A stretch of 64,000 nt of DNA, taken from NCBI GenBank assembly GCA_026874595.1, contig CM049314.1, positions 12,580,729 to 12,644,728 of the forward strand. Direction: 5' to 3'. This stretch comes from Sipunculus nudus. Lineage: Eukaryota; Annelida; Sipuncula; Golfingiida; Sipunculidae. The notes below the pieces were generated by a model, which was not told the DNA's origin, ran no database searches, and worked only from the letters and a program-made list of their open reading frames with translations. Shown piece after piece: positions 47,634 through 59,400 of the stretch. Within the stretch, counting starts at the first letter, position 1; the number at the start of each line of letters is the position of its first letter. A program made the position numbers and the translations under genes.

Positions 47634-48375
47634 TGTCGGAATATTTCTTCTGAGTTTTCCCTTCGGCGTCAATTAGAAAAGATCTGAAGAATTATGATCT
47701 ATTAGAGACGTCGTCTTGTGAGTCCGTTAACAAATTTCTGCGTCTGGAAGGGCCAGCGGTTCCTTCAATCATATAATATATATATATTTCACAACTGACA
47801 CTCACAGCTGATAGTGTGTATAAAGTGCTGTTGCACAATATGTTGAACAGTTAATTAAATGTATGAAATATGATGGTAATTTGATAAATACTTTTAAGCT
47901 AATTAGAATACAAGACAAGAAACTTTATATCATTTTAGGTCTTTATATACATCAATATAATATTAGTTGTGGGATATTGTTACCAGACATTGTGATGAAA
48001 TAAAAAATTGAATAGAGTAGACATAAGACAGTGGCAATGGTCTATAAGTCCGAATATTGAACGATATAATAAGACACAAAGCCTTATTTAATGTGACATT
48101 AAGTATTAAACTGCCAATGTTATAGTACGTTTAAACAGCTGAAAAGATGATTTTATCCTTATATTGCAGGGTTTGAGTAAAATAATGTATATTTGCTCAA
48201 ACTGGCGTGCCTTCCATTTTCTTTTTGGTATTAAAAAAGAAAAGTTTGCGGACGTTTACTACTCGCGCATGCGATCGTACAAATCAACAGAACTGAAGTT
48301 TAACGTTTACAAATTATAAAAAAGAAACGTACTATTAACTTAATATAATATTATTCGACAGGGACCATTCGTCCA

Positions 48376-48432
<57 letters not shown>
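48376..48432. repeat. (TA)n microsatellite
   Basis: A 55-bp (TA)n tract inserted where unit P reads TCCAATATATATGATCTTGC (about 42570). Confidence 0.95.
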
Positions 48433-48434
<2 letters not shown>

Positions 48435-48779
48435 CACAATCTTGCAACTTAAATGTCCATATCTGATCCAATCTGGCATTATTCTGTCCGTTAAAGATTA
48501 TGATCATTGACGGTTGGACTTTCTAATTGTACATGGCGAACTTATTTTCAACTTAATTTAAAGCATCTTATGGTCAATCAATATTTTCTTTAAAAAGACT
48601 AAACCACAAAAAAAAACACAACAAAGCATGACAAACATTTATATATGCGACAATGTATATGTCCTTATATTTATTTTCTTTCTTAAAAGTTCCTTAGTTT
48701 TATCCGAACATACATGAGCTTTTGCCTTTTGAAGCGAAAAGAATACAATTAAGGATCAAAGTTTTCTAGTTTGAAGGTC

Positions 48780-50800
48780 GGGTGGACGGAGCCTTTTGAT
48801 GCCTGTTATATCGTCCACCGGTGATTACCATAAGCGGCTCTGACCCAGTTGTACACATATGCTGTGACCGTGCTTAGCTTCTTGGAGGGAACAATGTATC
48901 TCAAAAAACATATATAAAATTTTATTCTTCTATTTATACAATTTTGTACATGAACTAAATATGAAAAAAAAAATAATTATTCATTCTTTTAGAAAACAGT
49001 ATAAATAAACGAACATAAACATATTTAGGTCACAATTAACTCTATTTCCTCAAGCTTGTTGCACTCTGTTTCAATAGCTTGGTTTGCCGTATCAGATGTA
49101 TCTAGGATTAATAATTGCAAGGGAAGTATTCAGATCTCAAATGTGAATTACATTTGATGTACATGAGATATTCAAATGATTTTTCGGATAATTAGTACGT
49201 TCTCGACCGAATAATTTTATTTCAGCTGCAGAAAAAATCCTTTCTACTGATGCCGATTAGAGGGTAGACATTTACCTCTGACTCAATACTGCGAGCCCGG
49301 TATGCAGTTGGCATTGTCATTCCAACATTCCAGAGGATTGCAGGTTGTCAAGTGTCTTCCCTGACAGTACAGATCTATGATTATAGTCCGGACCACTACC
49401 CCTGTGCGTCCACCTATTTTATCCACATGCTTAATTTTTGGTTCCTTACCTACTCACGATATACATATTATTTTGTTTACGGCCTGATTGACATGTCTAA
49501 TAAATCCGCGGTTCATGGCGTCCCTCAAAAGTGGCAATTGTGTATCCTACTTGGATATGGATATATATTTATGTGACGTAATAGTGAAGCGCGTGCATGA
49601 GAGAATGTAAACACTATGAAAAGAGGTAATGACCAATGATTATTGGTCCCGTAAATGTTGATGCCTCTTTAGTTCGTTACGTCTATTATGACGTCATCAC
49701 TTTACCATGATATGCCGATTTTACAAATAATTGGCAAGATGTCGCTACAGAATAGACTAGGTACTCATAAAACGGTTAAAATTGTTTACAGGAAAATGAC
49801 ATAAGGTAAGCTATTATTTCCATAATATTTAATTACGCAGTTTGCACTTTCTGCCCTTAGGACAAAAAGTGTTGGCGTTCTTTGACTCGCAGAAAAAATA
49901 ATCGCAAAACCCGGATGGACAGGGGTGCTTGGACGGACTATAGTCCTTCAGTGTGTCTTCACCTTCATCCATATCAGAGAACAGACATGGGTACCAAGCT
50001 AGCCTTCCTAGCCCTAGAAAGCATCATAATTATCCTGCCCAAGTAGCAAGCTTAACCGTTAAGATCTGTTCAGGTGACATCAAACGAAATCTGTCTACAT
50101 GTACATAAATGTGTCTATTATTTTCCAGGCGTTAAACATTTCGAAGTAGAAAGTTGAAAGGAATAAAAGGTAATACACAATAACTTCACTTGGCCTTTCT
50201 TGACAGAATGTTAAAAATCGCCATTGCCGTTATTCATTTAAAAGAATTTGTATTTGACCTTTCATTCATACTTCAAAAGCAAATGCACGTGCAAATGTAC
50301 TGCATCAGCATTTCATCTGAATGTTGATTGTTGAATTTGCTGCATTTACATGCAAACGCATATGGGACAAATGTAAATATAAATGTAAATGCATCTGCAT
50401 TTGTACCCGACCCTGGTTATATCTGCCTGTGCAAAATATTTTAGAGGTCGGCTTCAATTACCTTGACAAAAATTTCAATGTGTATTTGTTAATAATATTA
50501 ATATCAGGGTATATGTATATTTCATAAGGTATATCATAAGGTATATCTCATAAGGTACATATACGCGGAAGGGGGACGCCTGTGTTTGCAGATCTCAGCC
50601 ATCAATTTGATGACCGCCATTTTTCTGAAATGAGCTGCCCAGTATTAAGGATGGATCATAATTGGATGTTACACTGTCACGTGTTTTGGCAGACCTTTCA
50701 TCAGGACTTTTGCCTGTGGTAAACAATTAGATGTTCACTTGTGTATGAAGTTGCGGATACGTGTTTCCTCCTTCACCATTATGCTTTATGTGGTTCCTAT
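48780..50800 (+). repeat. Partial third member of the X/Y segmental duplication
   Basis: The left part (about 48820-48905; AAGCGGCTCTGACC and TATGCTGTGACCGT) matches 32460-32530 and 56468-56530. The right part (about 50590-50790; TTTGATGACCGCC, CAGACCTTTCATCA, TATGAAGTTGCGG) matches 59365-59520. The middle is different sequence with only short frames and no recognised gene. Confidence 0.55.
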
Positions 50801-50837
50801 ATAAGTGTGCAAATACACTGAGGGGTTGGGGATCTTT

Positions 50838-50960
50838 CGTAGCTTAGTGATTAAAGCAGCCGACCGGAAACTGGAAGAGCATGGGTTTGATTCTCATCGG
50901 CAGTGAATCGGCTTTCTTTGTATTCTAGTTCCATCTCTATATACCATGAACCAGCATTGT
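50838..50960 (+). mobile_element. tRNA-derived SINE
   Basis: GTAGCTTAGTGATTAAAGCA resembles a pol III A box, and GGGTTTGATTCTC about 40 bp later resembles a B box. The tail AGTGAATCGGCTTTC...TTCTAGTTCC matches the SINE pieces at 10170 and 15480. A 39-bp block beginning GTGTGCAAATACAC occurs at 50805-50843 and again at 51096-51134 with three differences. It is either a very long target duplication or part of a second, broken SINE head. Confidence 0.5.
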
Positions 50961-51047
50961 TATTCAAACACCTCTCTATAAAATATATGCCGCAAACCAT
51001 ATAAGGCCATCAGTTCTCCCTTCTGCATGCAAAGTCGCCGTGCCGAC

Positions 51048-51299
51048 TCATATAGTGGGTAGTACTCTGACGTCACCTCGCTGGGTTTTAAAAGAGTGTG
51101 CAAATACACAGAGGGGTTGGGTATCTGTCGTAGCAGAAGGTTCTAATACATCATTATCAACAAAATATTCCACAATAACTCTTTCCATTTCTGCTTTTCT
51201 CATTGACTGTTTCCGTCTCTTCCTAATCTTCCACTTGTTTCTAAAAAGTGGACCTTTTTTATTTGGTCTAAAACCATTCTTGAAGGGTTCACTATACAT
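51048..51299 (-). other. Unrecognised 83-codon frame with a basic segment
   Basis: The minus-strand peptide begins MYSEPFKNGFRPNKKG and has a strongly basic middle (KWKIRKRRKQSMRKAE). It looks more protein-like than random translation and may be an exon or transposon fragment. Its lower half overlaps the duplicated SINE-flank block, which argues against it. No domain recognised. Confidence 0.2.
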
Positions 51300-51544
51300 T
51301 AGTCAATATCCATTTGATAAAAAAAGTACCCAAAGTAACGAATAATACCTTACGGGCACTCTCTACCAAACACAGTTGCGTACCAGTCTCTTATTCCACT
51401 TGAATCATTAGCATAAAACGCAACTCTTTCTCATCCAATGATTCACAAAATACAAAAAAAAAAATAGATAAATATAAAACGACCCAAAGAGAAATGCAAA
51501 GGGAAGAGCCCCTATTAATATGTAACGTGATATTAAAATTTCGT
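51300..51544. other. Unrecognised spacer
   Basis: No gene or repeat recognised. Confidence 0.5.
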
Positions 51545-52990
51545 CCTAGTTGGACATGCAACATAAACACAAAAAAGACTCACAACACTCTCGATAATAT
51601 ATATGATGACAAAATCCTAATTGTTTCCCCAGACAAAGTCGGGATACTATAGTTTCACGACGGTCCCACCGCCGAAGAAAAACCTTGTGAGCGGGATAAC
51701 TCAAAAATATTTCAGTGATCTTTTTCAAACTCTACATTTGTATAGATATGGGTAAGGGGACGAAGCCTATTTAAAATGGGGTCATGACCTATGCTAGGAG
51801 AGTGACCTTGACCTTGAATAGGTCCATTTTTGCTGAAAATAACACAAATTCTTAAATATCTCAAGTAAGCTTGCATGGACTGGTCCAACAATCAAGGTGA
51901 CCGAAGATCTTGGATAGCCTTGTGATATACCGGAAACTGGTGGCGCCAGCTATTATCCTTTTCTTGTTTTTAAGCCTTTTAATACCCCCATAATTGCCAC
52001 TTGACAGTACTGTAAGCATTATAAGTAAAAAACTAATGGACAGATTTCTTTCATATTATGCACATGTAGAGAGATGGGTTATGGGATGAGGTCTATTTAC
52101 ATTTGGGTCATGACCTTTACCATGAGAGTGGCCTTGACCTTTAATGTGTCCATATTTGGTGAAAATCGCACACCTCTTATGATATCTCCAGTGTTGATAG
52201 CCATATGGATTTCAAACGTGACTTATGTATGGCCCACCACTAAAGTAAGAACCCTATAGGTTCTAGGGTCATGGGGTCAAAGGTCAAGGTCACTGGACTC
52301 GCGTCTTAAAAAATACTGTGGATGCATTTTAAGCCAAACTTTCATCCCAGGTCTTCCATCTTGAATATATAGCTCACTTGCCAATAGTGGATGATCCATA
52401 TCAATTTTGGGGTCACCAGGTCAAAGGTCAAGGCCACAGGAGCTATCTGTCAAATAATTAGTTTCTGGATGATAAATCCTGCTTTTATTGATGTATTGAT
52501 TTCAAACTTGACTTATATATGTCCCATTGAAAAAGCAAGACTCCAATTGATTTTGGGGTCTTCAGGTCAAAGGTCAAGGTCACAGGACACATCTTTAAAA
52601 AGATTGTGGATGCATTTTCAGCCAAACATTACATCTCAGATCTTTCATCTTGCACATATAGTTCACCTGCCTAGAGTGGAAGACCCCTATCAATTTAGAG
52701 GTCACAAGGTCAAAGGTGAAGGTCACAGGAGCCATCTCTCCAAAAATTAGTTTCTGGATCATAATTCCTGCTTTTATTGATGTAGCCTTGTGATGTGCCA
52801 AAAGTTCAAGGTCACAGGACCAACATCTTCAAAAAGATTGTGGATTGAAAGATGGAAGAAACAATAATTGCTTGCCAAGTGTCAGTACATATGCTGCTAA
52901 AAATGGGGGCCTATTCTTAAAGGGGGAGGGGGGGGGGCGTACTATGTCTGGGAATACTCTGGCACCTGCGGTGCCAAGAAATGTCTAGTT
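51545..52990 (+). repeat. AGGTCA-rich dispersed repeat, copy 2 (long)
   Basis: About 1.45 kb with an internal repeat of about 293 bp: ATTTCAAACGTGACTTATGT at about 52208 and ATTTCAAACTTGACTTATAT at about 52500. AGGTCAAAGGTCAAGGTCAC-type cassettes occur at about 52276, 52420, 52566 and 52708, spaced 142-146 bp, with a related one at 52800. Inverted ones (GACCTTGACCTTGA) lie at about 51806 and 52130. It ends after a G run at 52927 with CTCTGGCACCTGCGGTGCC. The open frames at 52391-52801 follow the repeat and are not genes. Confidence 0.7.
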
Positions 52991-53573
52991 CACAAAATGT
53001 TCACAAGATATGAATGATATATTGCTGGTAACATTTCCAAAAATATACCCAAACAGCAAATAGATATGGCGGTAATACTTAGTTTAAACGCAAAGGCGTC
53101 GCGAGTCCGAAAAGATGACGTCTGTGTACAACTCCTTTGGCTGCAGCAGCTGTTGTTTGCGATCCAAATAAGTTCACATTTTAGTTCCAACAGTCAAAAG
53201 AGACAACAAGAGAGAGTACATCCTTAGAAAGCCTGATGACACATCGTAACAGTCCATAAAATAAGAGAAGCCCGCGCGAGTTTCCAAGTGTACAGTTTTA
53301 TACTTTTACGGTCATACTTGTTTATACTCTATCGTCACAATAATTAGTTAAGACACCACAGACAGAGTCCAAACGCGAATTAACGTTCCTCTTCTTTAAA
53401 CACAATTAACCCATTGTCCTCAGTGGTCGTTCCGTTCCGCTGCACGACGATCTCACGGTTGTGTAACCTCTGCCACCTTTTGGACCTCGACAAATCTACA
53501 TGGTTGACCCCACCATCACGTACGATCACATGGTAGCACCATACCAATATAATTATATATATGTGTGTGTGTG
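52991..53573. other. Unrecognised sequence beside an LTR
   Basis: A minus-strand frame ending at 53380 reads RDGGVNHVDLSRSKRWQRLHNREIVVQ in two overlapping stretches. It has a charged, Arg-rich composition like the tails of some retroelement Pol proteins, but I could not confirm this. A short (TA)n(TG)n microsatellite at 53555-53576 abuts the LTR. Confidence 0.3.
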
Positions 53574-53959
53574 TGTGACGGATGTTCCCGGTAGGAGCCC
53601 AGGTCACCCGGCGTGAGTGAATAGCAAGGCGGTGATAAATATATAAAAGTCGGTTTATTCAGTAATATATATGTACATATCCTGGAGTGCTCCAATCCGG
53701 AGTTCCTGCCAAGCAGAAAATGAACACAGATCAGTTCTCGGTGTCATGAGACTGAGGTTTGACAGGGTGCAGGTCGGTCGGATTCTTTGCCGAATGAAAA
53801 CAATACAAAACAATAGAAAACCGGTTCTCGACTGTGAATCACAATTAGGCAAAGCAACCTAGGCAGCCAAGGCAATTCATCACTGCAAGGCAGCAAGGCA
53901 ATTCATGACCTGATATTATACGATAATGTTAAGAAAGTGGTATTTTCGGAGCCGGTACA
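53574..53959 (-). mobile_element. 3' LTR of a Ty3/gypsy element
   Basis: This 386-bp block begins TGTACCGGC and ends ATCCGTCACA on the minus strand, so it has TG...CA termini. It contains AATAAA (ACTGAATAAACCGAC) and a GC-rich R/U5-like part. It is preceded on the minus strand by the polypurine tract AGTAGGGGGAGGG at 53960-53972, as expected at the 3' end of an LTR retrotransposon. The 5' LTR is not in the window. Confidence 0.75.
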
Positions 53960-53972
53960 CCCTCCCCCTACT
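53960..53972 (-). other. Polypurine tract of the gypsy element
   Basis: Minus-strand AGTAGGGGGAGGG directly upstream of the LTR; this is where plus-strand DNA synthesis starts in such elements. Confidence 0.7.
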
Positions 53973-54329
53973 TGAGAAAATGTCGACCCAACATTAATAT
54001 AAACAAAAAAAAATTGGCAGCAAACTCAGCCAACCAATCATACTAACAGCACAGTCACCACACCATATATCACACGCTCCCCCAGTAAAGATAGTGGCGT
54101 CCCGACACTTCACCTACAAAGAATGATAGGTCGCGCATGACAGCAGTGGACGGCCTTCAGTAGGTTGGATGCTGTATGGTAATGGCTGAATTAAGCTTGT
54201 GGCAGTATACGCAAAATTATAGTTCTAAAGATATCACTGACCCGTCAAAATCGCAGAACGAGCCATATGAACCTTACGAATGATCTGAACCTAATACATT
54301 TGCAAACACATGCACTTGCTGAAAACAAT
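53973..54329 (-). other. Untranslated 3' region of the gypsy element
   Basis: Lies between the Pol tail and the polypurine tract and has stops in all minus-strand frames. It is taken as the 3' untranslated part of the element. Confidence 0.5.
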
Positions 54330-54989
54330 GCTTACGTTTTTTAACTGCAGTAATCGGTTAAGCACATGATCTCCGAACAGGAGAAGTTCTGGCAAACGAC
54401 GTTCCCGGGAAGACCTACGTAATGAATTTACAGGTTCCTGATCGCTAGCCAGATCAGGTATCGATGTGCTATTGTCATCATTATTTCGATCAACCTATTA
54501 GTAACCGGACTTCAAATCTAGAGAGGAAAAGTAACGAGCGCCAATTAAAGAATCTAAGATTTCATCGATTCTTGGCAAGAAATGAGCGTCTCAGGGTTCT
54601 ATAATCAATACAGAACCGAAGAGTCCCGTCACTTTTTCTGACAAGGACCACTGGACTAGCAAACGGACTTCTACTCTCCTTTATTACTTTCGACTTTAGC
54701 ATCTCTCTAAGATGTTGTTTTACCTCATCATATTGTTGTGGAAGGATACAACGATACCGCTCCCTAAACCGTTTTGTTGTTAGTTCATACAACACGGCGT
54801 TTTTCTACACTGGTATGCCAAGATCTGTATTACTTAAGGAAAATATATGTTTCCATTTAAGCAACAACTGTTATAGTAAAATAGATTAAGATTGTGACAA
54901 ATCATGACCGAATTTGTACAGGTCTAAGAATTGATGATCAGATGGTTCAGAATGTGGTGTAAATTTGTTTACGAAAGTAGCTTCCTGTA
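54330..54989 (-). pseudogene. Truncated, internally deleted Ty3/gypsy Pol
   Basis: The minus strand reads KWKHIFSLSNTDLG (near 54850), then [36 protein letters not shown] and LRFCIDYR. This is the conserved N-terminal part of a gypsy-type reverse transcriptase. After a frameshift near 54575 it goes on as [14 protein letters not shown] and ends in LDLKSGY at about 54500. The next readable stretch (RRSSRERRLPE, near 54400) resembles the far C-terminal tail of Pol. The catalytic part of the reverse transcriptase, RNase H and integrase are therefore missing between them. The 5' side is replaced by a LINE end at 54990. Confidence 0.82.
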
Positions 54990-55995
54990 TTTTTTTTATA
55001 AATATTTATTGACAAAAGAACAATACATAAAAAATATACAGCAAAATACATACAAGGCAAACAACATTAAGTTAGTGCCTCTGTAGAATATATGCATGCA
55101 TCTATACATAAATTTATCTATACCCAGCTATAAATGAACAAAATTTACAAAAAAAAAAGAAAGAAAAAAATACATACATATAGACAATATTTCAAAAACT
55201 TTGTATCAATACCGAAATTTTTATCTCAGTATCTATACAGATTAATGCCATTAGCAATTCGTTCAAATGAAATGTTGCCAATGTGAGTATCACTTCTATA
55301 AAATTATTCTTTAAAAAATGTAATGGAGAGATTTCCACTTAGTTTCATGCTGTTGCAGTTTTTTTCTCTTTTGAGAGCAATAATATTATGTATTTTTTTA
55401 AATAACGTTTAACACTTCCTAGATGTTGGTTGTTAACTTCTACATCTACTAATATATAAGTACCTTTTGATAAGTAAAGTAATGAAATTCAACCATCTTG
55501 TATTGTAACATCCTAAGATAACATTATCAGCTGACCATGTAAATGTTGTTTGGACTGCTCCATATGATTTCAATATAGAAAGAATATCACTTTAAATCAA
55601 TCTGGAAAAGCACACTCCCAAAATAAGTGTAAAATGGTTTCATCTTCATTTCTTGCAAAAACTACATCCTGCAGATTAATTATATTTATCCTACACAGAA
55701 AAGGGTTTAACGTAATTCTGCGGTGTAGTATATAAAATTGGAACATCCTTAATTTTACAGATATGGTAGAGTTAAATATATCACTCGTACCCAGACACAC
55801 ACACCTACCTAGACACACACATGATTAGTGTGCTTCCTATTAAATGTAGGTGTTCGTAGTATTTTGGTGAATTTTTTGTCGGGATTATTTGAATAGTACA
55901 CTGTTTTGATATGCCATAACATGGCGCGTGAGGTCCTTCTACATTGCTGTCATGCAAAGTTAATTTGCGTATTTGAAGATTTATATATTTCAATG
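54990..55995 (-). pseudogene. LINE 3' end with reverse-transcriptase-associated zinc-binding domain
   Basis: The frame 55597-55818 reads VKLRMFQFYILHRRIT, then NEDETILHLFWECAF. That is the pattern of the zinc-binding region (zf-RVT type) at the end of many LINE polymerases. Upstream, SPKYYEHL (55805-55993) fits the linker before it. Downstream, a shifted frame reads FITLLIKRYLYISRC, matching the usual last helix. The 3' untranslated part has AATAAA at 55005-55010 and a short A tail near 54990-54997, giving a true 3' end. The element is 5'-truncated, as LINE insertions usually are, and broken by stops. Confidence 0.75.
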
Positions 55996-56439
55996 GTCAT
56001 TTGGGGTCGGTAAGTTTTCAGATAATCAAAAAGAACAGAACATTTTCTAATCATAATCGTAAGACAATGTCAGGTTCGCAGTTATGGATTGTCAAATGCA
56101 TAATTCAAATCGCCTTCTTCACCTTCACAATATTCTTCCTGTTCTAACCAACATTAAATCGATTCAAGCAGTTTTGACAATAAATATATGTAAAGAACTT
56201 GACAAATTAATGTTCACATCTCTATCAGACTTGTATCATTAGAAGAGTTTTTAAGATTTTTAACTATTACACTATATGGTATAAAGTACTTTCACTTATT
56301 TAAGCGTACATTTCATCATGTTCATTTCTGTGCGAGGAATACGCACGCAATCGCAGTCCATGAGTTTTACATTTTCATTTTCTGTCATTTAAAATCAGAA
56401 ATCAGATAAAATTGCCGGAAGCGGCCCAGTGATGTTTGT
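55996..56439. other. Unrecognised spacer
   Basis: No gene or repeat recognised. It may hold a further-decayed part of the LINE. Confidence 0.45.
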
Positions 56440-59400
56440 AATAGTGCCCACCCGATTATACGTTGTGATAAGCAGCTGTGATCCAGTCCTACACATATGA
56501 TGTGACCGTATTGACTTTTGTATAGAGAATTGTATCAACCAATTCAATAATAGGGCAAAGTTTTGCATCCAGTTCCCTTTGACAAATATTCAATTTCTTT
56601 ATTTGATAGAAATTAATTATAATGAATGTATCTATATTTCAACCAAAGATGAACCACATGTACAATCATTTCGAAAGGAAAAGGTATTCAGTAGCACTGA
56701 ACCACTGCCGGGCCTAAAAATTGTCAACTGCCTCCGGGGTGGGTGTGGGCTTAAAGCTGGGGTATGCGGGGCAGGGCATGTTACATGATATTTTAGCGGG
56801 GGTTTCTGCAGGCTAGAAGTATTTTTATATAGTGACAGTAAGGAGAGTGTTACATTTACAAAATTGCACCGGTATGTATATGTTTCTTCGTTTTTTTAAC
56901 ATATTCTGAAAGATTTTTATTATATATAAAAGTACTGTTGTTTATTTAGATTGCTCAGCTCTGTAGGCCTATTAGGGCCCTGCGCGGGGCGGGTTTTGAC
57001 CCGCAGCCCGCGGGGGCCCGCAACCCACGGGCCCCCGCATAAGATTCTTTGCGGGGCGGGCTACATCTAAGAAAGTGCGGGGCTGGGCGGGGCGGGCCAA
57101 AATAAAGTTTGGGCACTCCATAAGGTGGTGATAACTACTATAAAAACACCCCTCTGGTCATGTCTATCTCAATGAACATACTAGCCCTAAAGCCACATAG
57201 GTCAGATTACCCCTTTACTCCCTTGACTGTCTGCTTAGTCTCAATTTCAGCTAATTAGCAGATTATGACTGAAAAGATTTTAACTACACCTATGTAGTTT
57301 GGTGACTTGTGATTAGCCTATACCATTCCAAAGGATAATTTTGGGTACACATACTTTAAGGAAATTTAATTTTTATTTACTTTTTTTATAAATTGAAGTA
57401 GAACAGACACACGACACAATAAATCAATGATTTGTTCATTTCCCCTGTAAAATATTTAAGGTATGTTGAATTATTATGTATATATTAAATCCATTTAACC
57501 AATCATACATGTCTTTAAAAAATATTTCATGAATTATGGTTTGAATGATTGCAAAAACGTATTAAAATTAATTTTTCATTCCATTCATCAAACATTTCAT
57601 ATATATTAATGATACGCGTGGCTTTTATATGTGCTTGAAATAGTCTTGATATGTAAACCTTTGGATCCGAAAACTTTTTAAAAATTATTTTGCGGGCTGG
57701 ACTGCGGGCCGGACACTTGAAAAATGCGGGGCGTGGCGGGTGCGGGCTGAAAGAAAATTTTGCGGGGCGGGTGCAGGCTGAAAGAATCAAAGTAACTGCG
57801 GGGCGGGGCAGGCTGAATTTTTTTCTTTGATTGCGGGGCGGGCTGCGGGCTGACAGGGCAAGATAGCGGGCGGGTGCGGGTTCAATTTTTCGGCCCGCGC
57901 AGGGCCCTAAGGCCTATATTTATGGCCAGTCACTCATGTTACATAGCATTACAGAGATTAGAGCGTCAGCATGGTTACCTGTGACCTAATAATAACCACT
58001 GTATAGGCAGCGCCTGGCTTTGGCTCGAACCAGATATAGCTTTACGTAACTCACAAAGCGTGGAGTGTACTCCTTATATGGATGACCGTAAGTCAACTGC
58101 TGCATGTTTATAGCACTGCACTGGCGGAGCACTAAGCAAATCTCTGTGTCACCACATGGACGAAGAGATGGCCTTTGTCTGCAGTTCCATTCACTTCTCT
58201 CTTTAAGTTGTGTAACTGATAATCAGTAATCATTGTTAACCTGTCACATTAATTTACTCAAATGAAATTCGTGAAACGTTGTGAGCAAATAATGTCCCCC
58301 AGCTAGAGCATATAGCTCCGGAGAAATATACTTGATAGAAATCGATCTCTTTCTTTTCGAGTTCTGTTTTACATTTTACTGGAAAGGCATGTGAATGAAA
58401 GCTATTTGGCCTGTTAATTTTCCAAGTTTACATTTAGAAAGAAGATTCGTTAAGGTATGATATACATGTATTTTTATATACATTTTAGCCATGTGAATAA
58501 GCTATTAGGCAATAGGAATAGTTGAGAACTAATGGTCAAGATCTTGTACAGAGGTACCTGGTCATGTTTTTTTATGGACAATTTGCTCATGACTAAACTT
58601 AAAATATGTGATCTGGCAAATATTGAAGGACTCTGTACAGGTTTACGTCTGAGATCAGTATCGCTTTAACTGATACATTTGTTCAAAAGCACAAGCTTTT
58701 CTTGTTATATAAAATACCTTTACCTTTTTCTGTTGATTATTCAATTTTTTTATTCACATGATGTCATTGGGTACAGCAGAACTAAATGTCGAATTTGGGA
58801 TAATAGTTGTCGCTTGTTAAAAATATACAAATATGTTGAATTTAGTTTTATATAAAACATTTAAAGGAAAGAAGAAAGCAATATCTGATTAGTGTGTTCT
58901 ACTTTTAATGGTGTTTGTCACATATATAGTAGTAAACATTTGAATTTATATTTTGGTTAATCATAATACCAATAGGCCCTTAAGAATGAAGGAAAAAATC
59001 TGGAAGAGTCATACCATCAGTAAAACATGGCAATGATTACCAATCACAACAAATGATCATTCATATTTGAAATATCGTTTTCAGAGGATTTTTTTTCTGT
59101 TATCACTTATGTGTATTTGCTAGTTAAACGCGGCTGAATTTATGGTTAATTTTAAAAGCTTAATATTCGGGGCGGGTTCGGGTCGAGTTTTGTTCTGTGT
59201 AGTACGGGTGGGTTTGCAAACTGCGGGGCGGTTGCGGGAATAAGGCTTGCTTTTAATGCAGGCTACAGGCTCTAAATCCCGCCACGTCCAGTGCTCCTTC
59301 AGACACACACACACACCTGGTGCCACTGACGAGTGAGCAACTTGATTGAAGTCTGATTCATCAATTTGGTGATCACCTATTTCTTAAATGAGTTGCCTGG

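Larger units (their letters stand above)
43560..48545 (+). repeat. Segmental duplication unit Q
   Basis: Direct-orientation partner of unit P. It lacks the piggyBac-type insertion but keeps the middle of the transporter pseudogene that P has lost. Each unit therefore shows the ancestral state where the other changed. Confidence 0.85.
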
